Shown: positions 9,680 to 18,971 of the stretch, piece by piece | How the letters are laid out: each line of letters starts with the position of its first letter | Numbering within the stretch: position 1 is the stretch's first letter | Assembly: GCA_000209815.1 (NCBI GenBank) | Contig: FP929036.1 | Span: 2,136,056 to 2,200,055, forward strand | DNA: 64,000 nucleotides | Direction: 5' to 3' | From: Butyrivibrio fibrisolvens 16/4 | Lineage (GTDB): Bacteria; Bacillota; Clostridia; Lachnospirales; Lachnospiraceae | Made by a program: the position numbers and the translations under genes | The notes under the pieces: generated by a model | The model's database searches: none | The model's input: the letters and a program-made list of their open reading frames with translations, nothing else | Told to the model about the DNA's origin: nothing

Positions 9680-10969
9680 TTATACAGCCTTCATATTGAT
9701 AAGCTTCTCAACATATGCGATTCTTGCACATACTGTAAATACATCTGCTGCCTGCTCAAGCTCCTCGATTGGTGGAAGGGATGGTGCAAAGCGGATGATT
9801 GAATCGTTAGGGTCCATATGATATGGGAAAGGAGCGCCTGCTGGTGTAAGAACAACACCTGCCTCCTTAGCCAAGTCTACGATACGTGTAGCTGTGCCCT
9901 TTGGTGCCTCAAATGTAATGAAATATCCACCCTTTGGTGAAATCCATCTACCACATTCTGGCTCTGTTAAATCTCTTTCCATTGTCTTGATAACGAGCTC
10001 AAACTTAGGACGAAGGATCTTAGCGTGTCTTTCCATATGCTTTTCAACAGATTCTACATCTGCAAAATATCTTGCGTGACGAAGCATATTAATCTTGTCG
10101 AAGCCGATTGTCTGAACTGTAAGTGTCTTCTTAAGCTCCTCGCGGTTGTTGTGATTGCAAGCGATAGCAGCGATTCCACCACCTGCGAAAGTAATCTTTG
10201 AAGTAGAAGCAAACTCGAATACTAAGTCTGGATTGTCTGCCTCTTCACACTCGTGAAGTATATTTAAAATTTTCTTCTTTTCCTTGTATAAATGGTGTAC
10301 CGCATATGCGTTATCCCAGAATACTCTAAAGTCCTTAGCTGCTGGCTTAAGATTAGCCATACGTCTAACAACCTCATCAGAATATACAATACCCTGTGGA
10401 TTAGAATACTTAGGTACACACCAGATACCCTTGATGCTGTCGTCAGCAGCTACAAGGCCTTCTACAACATCCATATCTGGGCCGTCCTCATTCATAGGGA
10501 CATTTATCATATCAAAACCAAAGTGCTGTGTAATAGCGAAATGTCTGTCATAACCTGGAACTGGGCAAAGCCATCTAACTCTTTCAAGCTTGCACCAAGG
10601 TGTGCATCCGCCGAAACCAAACATATAGCCACGAGCAACTGCATCAAACATAAGATTAAGTGATGAGTTTCCTCCAACGATAACCTGTTCTGGCTGGCAA
10701 TCCATAATCTCTGCCATAAGATGCTGTGCTTCTACGATTCCTTCGAGCTGTCCGTAATTTCTGGTCTCTACGCCGTTCATGCACTTCATTAAAGACTTTC
10801 CATCGAGAATATCAAAAAGAGGCATAGAAAGATTAAGCTGCTCAACTGATGGCTTACCTCTGCTCATATCAAGCTTAAGCCCTCTGCGCTGCCAATCTTT
10901 ATACTGGCTAAAGAGCTGCTCCTTTTCTGCTTCTAATTCCTGTAATGACATTTCGCTGTACTTTTTCAT
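9680..10969 (-). CDS. Aspartate aminotransferase-like PLP enzyme (class I, subgroup Ic type)
   Basis: 429 residues. The PLP-binding lysine lies in FASTSKITFAGGG (about residues 257-269), with the aspartate and tyrosine of the cofactor pocket in FWDNAYAVHHL. The N-terminal KLDMSRGKPSVEQL, long central WCVPKYSNPQGIVY and C-terminal IRFAPSLPP fit the Pfam Asp_aminotransf family common in clostridia and actinobacteria. It likely transfers an amino group between aspartate or alanine and 2-oxoglutarate. It has its own terminator and lies 81 bases after rarA, from which it is separated by a double-hairpin element. Confidence 0.85.
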   Translation of the reverse strand: MKKYSEMSLQELEAEKEQLFSQYKDWQRRGLKLDMSRGKPSVEQLNLSMPLFDILDGKSLMKCMNGVETRNYGQLEGIVEAQHLMAEIMDCQPEQVIVGGNSSLNLMFDAVARGYMFGFGGCTPWCKLERVRWLCPVPGYDRHFAITQHFGFDMINVPMNEDGPDMDVVEGLVAADDSIKGIWCVPKYSNPQGIVYSDEVVRRMANLKPAAKDFRVFWDNAYAVHHLYKEKKKILNILHECEEADNPDLVFEFASTSKITFAGGGIAAIACNHNNREELKKTLTVQTIGFDKINMLRHARYFADVESVEKHMERHAKILRPKFELVIKTMERDLTEPECGRWISPKGGYFITFEAPKGTATRIVDLAKEAGVVLTPAGAPFPYHMDPNDSIIRFAPSLPPIEELEQAADVFTVCARIAYVEKLINMKAV

Positions 10970-11009
10970 TGCATGGTCCTTCCTTTATATATCTATTTCC
11001 ACCTCATCC

Positions 11010-11048
11010 ACCGCTAACGCGGTCCCCCTTCCCCTAGATAGGGGAAGG
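11010..11048. repeat. REP-like double hairpin
   Basis: Two adjacent perfect hairpins fill the rarA-aminotransferase gap: ACCGC-TAAC-GCGGT (11010-11023) and CCTTCCCC-TAGATA-GGGGAAGG (11027-11048). The GC-rich arms stand out against the AT-rich surroundings and look like a dispersed palindromic element. It could also act as a transcript end for rarA. Confidence 0.6.
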
Positions 11049-11049
11049 C

Positions 11050-12369
11050 TTATTCTGAGCGGATTTTACTTAGGTAATCCTTAATATTTTTTTCATACCC
11101 CAAATCCCCTGGGCGATAGAAATCACCGATTTCCAAACCGTCAGGTAAGTAGCGCTGATGTGAAAAGTGATTTGGAAAATCGTGTGCATATTCATAGCCT
11201 ATGCCGTGCCCCAGCTTTCCAGCTGATTTGTAGTGAGCATCCTGAAGGTGAGTAGGTATTGGTCGCGTGGTATTATTTCTCACCTCTGCCAAAGCCAGAT
11301 CAATAGCTCCGTAGGCTGAATTTGACTTTGGTGCGCAGGCTACATATGTGGCTGCGTGTGAAAGAATAATCCGTGATTCTGGCATACCTATCCTTTCTAC
11401 AGCTAAGAATGCATTGGTGGCAACTACAAGTGCCATAGGATCTGCATTTCCAACATCCTCTGATGCACAGATACAGATACGTCTTGCGATGAATTTTGGG
11501 TCTTCACCAGCATACAGCATTCTGGCTAAATAATAAACAGCTGCATCAGGGTCTGAGCCTCTCATACTCTTAATGAAAGCAGAGATGGTGTCATAATGGT
11601 TATCGCCATCTTTGTCGTATTTGATAACTCTTCGCTGAATACATTCGCTAGCCACATCTATTGTAATATGAATTTTTCCATCTTCGGCTCTGTCTGTAGT
11701 AAGCACACCAAGCTCGATTGCTGTAAGGGCGCTTCTGGCATCGCCATTGGCAATGTCCGCCAGGAAATCCAGTGCATCATCATCGATGACGGCATCATAG
11801 CTTCCCAATCCCTTTTCGCTATCTGTGATGGCTCGCATTATCAAAGTCTTAATGTCTGCTGCCTCAAGTGGCTTTAGCTCGAAGATGATAGACCTTGATA
11901 GAAGAGCTCCATTAACCTCGAAATAAGGGTTTTCTGTGGTGGCACCAATAAGGATGATGGTGCCATCTTCAACAAATGGAAGCAGGTAGTCCTGCTGCCC
12001 CTTGTTGAATCTATGAATCTCATCTATAAACAAGATAGTCTTTTTGCCGTAAGCCCCGAGCGTTTGCTTTGCGGCCTCCACCACGGCCTCCATGTCCTTC
12101 TTCCCCGATGTGGTGGCATTTATAGATGTAAATTCCGCTGCTGTAGTATGGGCAATAACCTGGGCTAGAGTGGTCTTACCTGTGCCAGGAGGCCCATAAA
12201 ATATGATAGAAGAAAGCTTGTCTGCCTTTATGGCGCGATAAAGGAGCTTGTCCTTGCCAATGATGTGCTGCTGTCCAACAACCTCATCCAAGGTGGTAGG
12301 ACGAAGACGAGCTGCAAGTGGAGATTCCTTTTTCTTGGCTTCCTGCCTCATATAATCAAAAAGATCCAT
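11050..12369 (-). CDS. rarA: Replication-associated recombination ATPase RarA (MgsA)
   Basis: 439 residues, the usual length. N-terminal PLAARLRPTTLDEVVGQ, Walker A FYGPPGTGKTTLA, Walker B ILFIDEIHRFNK, sensor LIGATTENPYFEVN and an arginine finger in ALLSRS define the clamp-loader-like AAA+ domain. The C-terminal helical tetramerisation domain has GSDPDAAVYYLARML and the conserved histidine-rich end YEYAHDFPNHF. RarA acts at stalled replication forks in the cytoplasm. It is probably monocistronic. Confidence 0.95.
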   Translation of the reverse strand: MDLFDYMRQEAKKKESPLAARLRPTTLDEVVGQQHIIGKDKLLYRAIKADKLSSIIFYGPPGTGKTTLAQVIAHTTAAEFTSINATTSGKKDMEAVVEAAKQTLGAYGKKTILFIDEIHRFNKGQQDYLLPFVEDGTIILIGATTENPYFEVNGALLSRSIIFELKPLEAADIKTLIMRAITDSEKGLGSYDAVIDDDALDFLADIANGDARSALTAIELGVLTTDRAEDGKIHITIDVASECIQRRVIKYDKDGDNHYDTISAFIKSMRGSDPDAAVYYLARMLYAGEDPKFIARRICICASEDVGNADPMALVVATNAFLAVERIGMPESRIILSHAATYVACAPKSNSAYGAIDLALAEVRNNTTRPIPTHLQDAHYKSAGKLGHGIGYEYAHDFPNHFSHQRYLPDGLEIGDFYRPGDLGYEKNIKDYLSKIRSE

Positions 12370-12431
12370 GTGATACCTTCCTATTTTTTCGAATTATTAG
12401 CACAAACATTATAGCACAAACGTTCTATTCT

Positions 12432-12495
12432 TAAAATAAAAATAGTATCAAAAGCTTTCACTTTAGTAAGCTAAAGTAATCACCTTTGATACTAT
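12432..12495 (-). terminator. Terminator of the transporter-GH32-fructokinase operon
   Basis: An 11-bp outer stem (12442-12452 with 12485-12495) and an inner stem CTTTAG/CTAAAG are followed on the minus strand by ATTTTTATTTT. It lies about 85 bases after the fructokinase stop. Confidence 0.8.
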
Positions 12496-12580
12496 ACTAT
12501 AATTCAATCCATATTACAATAAAAAGTTTGTCCCCGGGAGACATTTGTCCGTAGTGCACAAATTTTCATCTCTAATAATC

Positions 12581-13540
12581 CTATTTTGCAGCTTTTATAT
12601 AGTTATGTATTTCCTCTACTGAAGGCATAACCCTAAGAGCTCCACGTCGCGTAGTAATAAGAGAAGCAGCTGCATTTGCTGTTGTTAACATCTCTTTAAG
12701 AGAAGCCTCATCATAATTGTCTATTCCAACCTCAAGAACAGAATTGATAACTGACCCCATGAATGTATCTCCTGCACCTGTTGTTTCAATAGTATTAGGA
12801 TTTAAAAATGGAGCACACTCAACAACAGTATCACCATACAAGGCATAGCTGCCATCTTTACCAAGTGTGGCACATACAAGCTTTATTCCATATTTTTCCT
12901 TAATAATCTGAGCCCCTTTAAGGATATCTGTCTCTCCAGTAAAGAACTCTATTTCATTATCAGAGATTTTAAGAATATCGCATTTACGGAATCCAAAATC
13001 CATTTTTTCTTTAGCGATTTCTAAATCTGACCAAAGTGGTGGTCTAAGATTAGGATCAAAGCTTACTAAGATACCGCTTTCTTTTGCAGTATCCAAAGCC
13101 TTAATAGTTGCTTCCTCGACAGTTTTGTGTGTCATTGAAAGTGTACCGAAATGGAAAATCTTTGCCTTCTTAATAAGGTCAGTATCCACTTCATCAGCTG
13201 AAAGCATAACATCTGCTCCAGGATTTCTATAGAAAGAAAAATCTCTGTCACCATCCTCATAGGTATGAACAAATGCAAGAGTAGTATGAATATCCTTGTC
13301 ATACTTTAATCCACTTACATTAATGCCAAGACCTGCAACGGTGTCTGAAAGCATATGTCCAAAATTATCATCTCCAACCTTACCTATAAAGGCTGTGGAC
13401 TTACCATAATTCTGGAGCATTGCAAGCACATTACAAGGAGCTCCACCTGGATTTGCCTCCAACAGTGGATTTCCATGCTCACTTATGCCATTTTCAGTAA
13501 AATCTATTAATAGCTCTCCTAATGCAACTACATCAACCAT
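12581..13540 (-). CDS. scrK: Fructokinase (PfkB family)
   Basis: 319 residues. PfkB signatures: N-terminal VDVVALGELLIDFTE, the glycine-rich GGAPCNVLAML and the C-terminal TTGAGDTFMGSVI with the catalytic Asp. The phrase NPGGAPCNVA-like is typical of ScrK/fructokinases, and adjacency to GH32 supports fructose as substrate. It makes fructose-6-phosphate in the cytoplasm as the last step of the locus. GGGAGATTATTAA precedes the ATG. It is the final gene of the operon that starts at 18725. Confidence 0.88.
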   Translation of the reverse strand: MVDVVALGELLIDFTENGISEHGNPLLEANPGGAPCNVLAMLQNYGKSTAFIGKVGDDNFGHMLSDTVAGLGINVSGLKYDKDIHTTLAFVHTYEDGDRDFSFYRNPGADVMLSADEVDTDLIKKAKIFHFGTLSMTHKTVEEATIKALDTAKESGILVSFDPNLRPPLWSDLEIAKEKMDFGFRKCDILKISDNEIEFFTGETDILKGAQIIKEKYGIKLVCATLGKDGSYALYGDTVVECAPFLNPNTIETTGAGDTFMGSVINSVLEVGIDNYDEASLKEMLTTANAAASLITTRRGALRVMPSVEEIHNYIKAAK

Positions 13541-13562
13541 TTAATAATCTCCCTAAGCGCTT

Positions 13563-15086
13563 TTATAAATCGTATTTAACAATGTTAAGAATTGCATCTT
13601 CATTTGTATTGAAGAAGATTCCATCGCATGATACATCTGTAGGAAGTGAAGCTGTCATTACATAAAGACCATCCTCAAAGAATACTTCCATACTGTATCT
13701 ATCCATAACAATTCTAAGCTTGATAGAATCCTTATTCCAAGGAATATGAGCTCTACGCTGGTGCACTATTGCTCGTCTGCTACCGGAGAACTTTCTATCG
13801 ATTTTAGCGATATTCTCCTTAGGTCTAAGAACAATATCGGTATGATATTTTTCATCTGCTGCAATAGAAATGACAAACTTGTCAAACATTGCATCAACAT
13901 CCTTTGGTCTTACTTCAAGCTCTAAATCTAAGCAACGACCATTAATTCCCTCGAGAGAAATTGCTCCATCAATTGACTCGCTATCTCTGTCCTTTAAATC
14001 TGTTGTTGCGGAAATTTCAAAGTCTTTGTACGCAACCTTGCCGCTTCTCATGTCCTCTAATTCTTTGATTGGCCACTGGCGTAATCTTCCATCTTTGATA
14101 GAGATTTCTCTTGGAAGAGCCATCTGTCCAAACCAAGGCTCTCTGGCGTCGTGAGCACCTGCTGTATCCCAGTTCTGCATCCAACCAATCATTACACGTC
14201 TGCCATCTACCATTTCAACAGTCTGCATAGCGTAATAATCGATACCATAATCTACAGCCTGAACCTTTTCCTCTGTAAAGGAATCGGTAGCATCATCATA
14301 TCCACCAATAATACAGATATTACCATTTCCATTATGGAACTCGAAGCCTTCTGGAAGCATATCCTGTGGGCTTGTAAGAAGAACACCCTTGCCATCTAAT
14401 TCAAAGAAATCAGGGCACTCCCACATAAGACCATATCTGCCTTTATTAGAAGCGAAAACCTTTTCAAATTCCCATTTAAAGCAATCGTTACTCTTGAATA
14501 ATAAGAGCTGACCGCTGCCATCTGCTGCACGGTTAGCAACTAATACTCTGTATGTGCCATCCTTTTTCTTCCAAATCTTTGGATCTCTGAAATCAGTTTT
14601 GCTAGATCCCTCTGGAATCAAATCAGCATTAATAACTGGGTTGTTTTCGTATTTTTCATAATCAATTCCATCACCAACAGCAACACACTGTGTCTGGAAT
14701 TCTTTCATCTGTCCATTTTCTACTGTGCGCTTCATAACACCTGTGTACATAAGAAGATGTCTACCATCCTCAAGTGTAATAGCGCTTCCAGAAAATACTC
14801 CATCCTTATCATAGAATTCGTCTGGAGCTAAAGCTGCAGGAAGGAACTCCCAATGAAGTAAATCAGTACTTACTGCGTGTCCCCAATGCATTGGGCCCCA
14901 GTGAGCATCATATGGATGATACTGATAAAACATGTGATATTTGCCTTCATAATAGCAAAGACCATTTGGATCATTCATCCAACCAACACGTGGTGTTAAA
15001 TGAAACTTTGGTCGGGTTTCTTTTGCAATAAGTTTTTCCTGTGCTTCTTCGTATTTTCTTGCTTCGCGAAGAGTCTGACTGTTCAT
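13563..15086 (-). CDS. Cytoplasmic GH32 beta-fructosidase (sucrose/fructo-oligosaccharide hydrolase)
   Basis: 507 residues without signal peptide. The GH32 five-bladed propeller begins at about residue 27 with FHLTPRVGWMNDPNG (nucleophile Asp), followed by FSGSA, the transition-state motif FRDPKIW and the acid/base Glu in WECPDFF. A C-terminal beta-sandwich module follows. It probably hydrolyses imported inulin-type or levan oligosaccharides or sucrose to fructose. It lies downstream of the binding-protein gene across a hairpin and 22 bases before the fructokinase. Confidence 0.92.
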   Translation of the reverse strand: MNSQTLREARKYEEAQEKLIAKETRPKFHLTPRVGWMNDPNGLCYYEGKYHMFYQYHPYDAHWGPMHWGHAVSTDLLHWEFLPAALAPDEFYDKDGVFSGSAITLEDGRHLLMYTGVMKRTVENGQMKEFQTQCVAVGDGIDYEKYENNPVINADLIPEGSSKTDFRDPKIWKKKDGTYRVLVANRAADGSGQLLLFKSNDCFKWEFEKVFASNKGRYGLMWECPDFFELDGKGVLLTSPQDMLPEGFEFHNGNGNICIIGGYDDATDSFTEEKVQAVDYGIDYYAMQTVEMVDGRRVMIGWMQNWDTAGAHDAREPWFGQMALPREISIKDGRLRQWPIKELEDMRSGKVAYKDFEISATTDLKDRDSESIDGAISLEGINGRCLDLELEVRPKDVDAMFDKFVISIAADEKYHTDIVLRPKENIAKIDRKFSGSRRAIVHQRRAHIPWNKDSIKLRIVMDRYSMEVFFEDGLYVMTASLPTDVSCDGIFFNTNEDAILNIVKYDL

Positions 15087-15130
15087 AGTTAATTAAATTC
15101 CTTCCTAAGTTATAGCTTGTTTATAAAAAC

Positions 15131-15161
15131 TTTGTGGGCAACTTATAAAAGCGCCCACAAA
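15131..15161 (-). terminator. Intra-operon hairpin after the binding-protein gene
   Basis: A stem TTTGTGGGC with GCCCACAAA is followed on the minus strand by GTTTTTAT. Being 7 bases after the binding-protein stop, it probably acts as a partial terminator or mRNA stabiliser and raises binding-protein levels over the downstream enzymes. Confidence 0.65.
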
Positions 15162-15167
15162 ATACTT

Positions 15168-16829
15168 TTAGTTAGCGTAGAAATCGTCAAAGTACTTCTG
15201 ATAAATATCAAGGTACTCTGCTACACCATAATCATCTACCTGCTTGAGGTAAGCATTCCAAGAATCATCTGTGATACCATCTCTGATGAACTCAGCCTTG
15301 CTTGAGTTAAGGTAGCTTACTAAGTCTGCCTGGATTGCTGAAAGCTTCTCTGTATCTTCAGAGTTCATAAATACACGTGGGTATACATACTTGCCGTGCA
15401 TATCATCTGTATAGTAATCCTTGATCCAATCAAGACGATACTGAGCATCATCTGGGCAAGTTACATACTTTCCATAGTACTCATCTAAGATTGCAAGAGG
15501 ACCACCAACACACTCAGCCTCACGTACTTCTACTGGAGAAGCATCGCCAAGTGGTGCATGCTTAAGCATCTTCTCGCCATCAGCGTTCTCGCCTAATTCA
15601 AAGATATCAAAATCATCGTCCTCACCATATGTTCCCCAGTTGTTCTGTGGAGACTGGAATGGATCGTACATCTTGTCAAGCCAAGCGCAAACGAATGCAG
15701 GATTCTTACATACACTTGTGATTACGCAACGACCTCTGTCGAAACCTGATGTGAATGAACCGTTCTGTGGTGTAACGTTTACTGTATCAGCCTTAAGAGC
15801 CTTAAGTGGAACGTAATCCTGAATGTTATCGATGTTAGCTACATCCCAAGAGAAGCAAACACCATATCTGTGTGACTTACCCTTTGCTACGTATGTAGCC
15901 CAGTCCTGAGTAAAGCACTCTGGGTCAATAAGGCCTTCAGCGTAAAGCTTGTGGAGCCATTCTGTACCCTTTCTGAAACCATCAGTTGTTGCTGTACAAA
16001 TAACCTTCTTGTCATCTGTTACTGCAATATGCTGACCCATATCTACATCACCGATACCATCGCCGAAACCGTTTGTAAGAAGGTTTGGATCCTGATCGTT
16101 TACGATGCAAGACATAGGAATGATGTCACCATCAATACCGAATTCCTTCTTAAGATCTGAAGCGTGCTCCTGGAATGCTAAAAGTACCTGCTCGAACTCA
16201 TCAACTGTTGTAGGTGTCTCAAGTCCAAGGAAGTCAAGCCACTTCTGATTGATGAATGTCATATTGTTACCAACTGTCTGGATAGCTGTCTTTTCGCTAC
16301 CAAGCTGCTCGATCCAAGGAAGTGCCCAAATGTGTCCATCCTCGTCCTCGCACATTGTTCTGTACTCTGGGTACTTATCAAATACTGCCTTAAGATTTGG
16401 CATGTTGTTATCGATGTACTCTTCAACTGGAACGATAACGCCCTGATCTGCATATCTGATTAAGTCGTTGTCGCCAAAACTAGCGTTAAATACCATATCT
16501 GTAAGTGTGTTTACATTTGACATATTGAGGGAAATCTTATCTCCCCACTGATCAGATGAGATTGCTGTCCAATCAACATGTACGTTTGTCTCTTCCTCAA
16601 GTCTCTTGAAGATTGTACGGTTGTTAGGATTCTCCTCTGTTCCTACAGGATAGCTGATTGTTCCTGTGATTGTTACCTGCTCTGCAAGTGGCCAAGTGAT
16701 GTTGCTTGCATCTACCTTGTCTGCATTGCTGGCATTGTTGCCACCCTTGCCACAGCCGACAAACATTGATGAAGCCATTGTCATCGCAAGAGCTGCAGCT
16801 ACAATACGTTTTGCATTTCTCTTCTTCAT
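15168..16829 (-). CDS. ABC transporter oligosaccharide-binding lipoprotein (LplA type)
   Basis: 553 residues, the long form of family-1 solute-binding proteins. A lipoprotein signal peptide ends SSMFVGCGKGG (Cys about residue 26). The body begins VTITGTISYP...ERLEEETNVHVDW, as in the CUT1/LplA group that binds larger oligosaccharides, and has many Trp and Tyr residues suited to sugar stacking. It works with the two permeases just upstream. The genetic context points to fructo-oligosaccharides as ligand, which is inference. Confidence 0.88.
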   Translation of the reverse strand: MKKRNAKRIVAAALAMTMASSMFVGCGKGGNNASNADKVDASNITWPLAEQVTITGTISYPVGTEENPNNRTIFKRLEEETNVHVDWTAISSDQWGDKISLNMSNVNTLTDMVFNASFGDNDLIRYADQGVIVPVEEYIDNNMPNLKAVFDKYPEYRTMCEDEDGHIWALPWIEQLGSEKTAIQTVGNNMTFINQKWLDFLGLETPTTVDEFEQVLLAFQEHASDLKKEFGIDGDIIPMSCIVNDQDPNLLTNGFGDGIGDVDMGQHIAVTDDKKVICTATTDGFRKGTEWLHKLYAEGLIDPECFTQDWATYVAKGKSHRYGVCFSWDVANIDNIQDYVPLKALKADTVNVTPQNGSFTSGFDRGRCVITSVCKNPAFVCAWLDKMYDPFQSPQNNWGTYGEDDDFDIFELGENADGEKMLKHAPLGDASPVEVREAECVGGPLAILDEYYGKYVTCPDDAQYRLDWIKDYYTDDMHGKYVYPRVFMNSEDTEKLSAIQADLVSYLNSSKAEFIRDGITDDSWNAYLKQVDDYGVAEYLDIYQKYFDDFYAN

Positions 16830-16890
16830 TTCTTTTTTCTCCTCCTAATTTATATAACAGCTTATGCTGCTATTAACTAATTAATTATTT

Positions 16891-17801
16891 TTAACCCTTT
16901 ACTGAACCCACCATAATACCTGCATCGAAGTACTTCTGGAAGAATGGATACATTACTAAAAGTGGTAAACTTGAAATAATGATAGTTGCATACTTAAGTA
17001 ATTCTGCCAACTGTGCTCTCTGTGCTGTAGACTGCATATCTGCAATCATCCCTGGGTCTGGTTGGTTCTGAATCAAAATAGATCTAAGAACCAGCTGCAA
17101 AGGTTGCTTTGAAGCAGAATTAAGATAAATCATTGCGTCGAAATAGCTATTCCACATTCCAACAAACTGCCATAGACAAAGGACAGCAATTACAGGAGCA
17201 CAAACTGGCAAAAGTATTTTGAAGAAAAAGGTTAATTCATTAGCTCCGTCTACTTCAGCAGCTTCTCTTAACTCTGCAGGGATACCTCTATAATAAGTTC
17301 TGGCAATAATCATATTCCAAACTGAGAATGTTCCAGGAAGGATTACTGCCCACATGCTATCAAGCAAGCCCATCTTGCTTATCAACAAATATGTAGGAAT
17401 CAATCCACCACCAAAGAACATAGTAATCATAAAAATGGTGTTAAAGAATTTTCTTCCCTTGAACTCCTCCAATGACATTGGATAAGCACAAAGCATTGTG
17501 ATAAACACAGATAAAAATGTAAATAAAACTGAATAAAGAATTGAGTTTTTAAATCCAACCCAAATCTGTGCATTTGAAATAACTCTTTCGTACGCGGTTA
17601 GTGTCCACTTTTCTAAATCGAATGTAAGACCCTTGTTCTGAAGAGTGATTGGATCCATAAATGATGCGATAACGATGTAAATCATAGGTACGATAATCGC
17701 AAGAACGAATAGGCCCAAAAGTATATAACCAATAAGTAAGAATGCCTTATCGCCTAGTGAATACTTGGCGAATTTACTTTTTTCTTCTTCTTTGTTTCCA
17801 T
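16891..17801 (-). CDS. ABC sugar permease, YtcP/LplC type (frame split near start)
   Basis: About 303 residues from ATG 17801 behind GGAGG (5-base spacing) if one base is restored in the T run at 17778-17783; otherwise an internal start gives 275 residues and loses the first membrane segment. Six transmembrane segments and the EAA loop EAAEVDGANELTFFFKILLP (about 20 residues, binds the ATPase) are present, and the tail ends DAGIMVGSVKG as in LplC relatives. No ATPase gene is nearby; such CUT1 systems commonly borrow a shared MsmX-like ATPase. Confidence 0.88.
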
Positions 17802-17813
17802 CATAACCTCCAA

Positions 17814-18725
17814 TTAAAGTCCCTGTCCGTCATTCATCTTTTCAACTACCTTATTAACAACGATTAATAAGATAAGGTTGATAACAGTGTTGAACAAACC
17901 AACGGCTGTTGAATAACTATAGTTTCCATCCAGAAGACCTTTCTTATATACATAGGTAGCAATGATTTCTGATGCACCTAAGTTCAAATCTGTCTGTAAT
18001 GCGTATGCCTTTTCAAAGCCAAGGCTCATGATGTTTCCGGCCTGAAGAATAAACTGGATAACTACCATATCTTTAATTGCTGGCCACTCAACTGCTTTGA
18101 TCTGCTGGAAGATATTTGCTCCATCAATCTGGGCAGCTTCTTTAAGTTCCTGGCTTGCATTTGCAAGTGCTGCAGTGTACATAATTGATGCCCAACCTGC
18201 ACCCTGCCAGATACCAGATGTAATGTAAATTGGTCTGAACGCTTCAGGTAATGTTAGGAAATTGATTGTAGTTCCAAGTAACATATTAAGTGGTCCTGTT
18301 ACTGAAAGGAAAATTCTAACCATACCGCAAAGTACGATAACTGAGATAAAGTTTGGCATATAAAGTACCAACTGAATCTTCTGTTTGATTCGCGCGCTCT
18401 CTATTCTATTAAGTAACAGTGCTAAGATAATTGGTACTGGGAAGCCCCACAATAATCCGAACACACTAAGCTTCAAAGTGTTTACCAGATATGTCATAAA
18501 ATCTGGTGATGAAAGAAATTGCTTGAAATATTCAAAACCAACCCACTCACTATTTAAGAATCCTTTGAATGGACTGTACTTTTCAAAAGCAATTAGAATA
18601 CCACCCATTGGTAAGTATCTGAAAATTATAGTCAGTAATAATGCTGGTCCTAAAAAGAACACATATAATCTCCAATGATGCATCACATACAGCCAAGTGT
18701 TATGCATTTTCGCCTTCGTCTTCAT
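17814..18725 (-). CDS. ABC sugar permease, LplB type
   Basis: 303 residues, six membrane segments, N-terminal FLGPALLLTIIFRYLPMGG and the EAA loop ELKEAAQIDGANIFQQIKAV. It is the first gene of the fructan transporter operon. AAGGAGGAGAA lies directly before the ATG, and the stop codon lies 12 bases before the next permease start. The promoter and operators lie in 18759-18818. Confidence 0.9.
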   Translation of the reverse strand: MKTKAKMHNTWLYVMHHWRLYVFFLGPALLLTIIFRYLPMGGILIAFEKYSPFKGFLNSEWVGFEYFKQFLSSPDFMTYLVNTLKLSVFGLLWGFPVPIILALLLNRIESARIKQKIQLVLYMPNFISVIVLCGMVRIFLSVTGPLNMLLGTTINFLTLPEAFRPIYITSGIWQGAGWASIMYTAALANASQELKEAAQIDGANIFQQIKAVEWPAIKDMVVIQFILQAGNIMSLGFEKAYALQTDLNLGASEIIATYVYKKGLLDGNYSYSTAVGLFNTVINLILLIVVNKVVEKMNDGQGL

Positions 18726-18758
18726 TTCTCCTCCTTATGTTGCACTTGATTGTGCATT

Positions 18759-18818
18759 TGTGCATTTGCACAAGTTTTTCGATGTGTTAAATATAACACA
18801 TTTTTACATATGTCGCAA
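18759..18818 (-). promoter_or_regulatory. Promoter and operators of the fructan transporter operon
   Basis: On the minus strand, TTGCGA (18813-18818) and TATATT (18790-18795) are 17 bases apart. A perfect inverted repeat TGTGTTA-AATA-TAACACA (18783-18800) covers the -10 box, and a second, TGTGCA-TT-TGCACA (18759-18772), lies downstream. Both are good LacI-family operator candidates beside a divergent lacI gene. Confidence 0.65.
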
Positions 18819-18903
18819 TTGTTATTTCAGGTTTGTGTAATGTATACAGAATGGGCTATTTACTTTTGTTCAAATGTATCATAATTTTTTCACATTTTTA
18901 CAT

Positions 18904-18932
18904 TTGACAAAATGATTTTTACATTTTATGAT
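18904..18932 (+). promoter_or_regulatory. Promoter of the first lacI-type gene
   Basis: Canonical TTGACA (18904-18909), 17-base spacer and TATGAT (18927-18932). The -35 is embedded in ACATTTGACAAA, which resembles the operator-like words at the second lacI gene, suggesting autoregulation. Confidence 0.75.
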
Positions 18933-18971
18933 AGTTAGGACGATAAAATCAACTATGTTTGGGGGATTATT

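Noticed and set aside
12520-12560. GTCCCCGGGAGAC-type palindrome near the fructokinase 3' end
   Set aside because: The stem would close on a two-base loop and the convincing terminator lies further on at 12432-12495.
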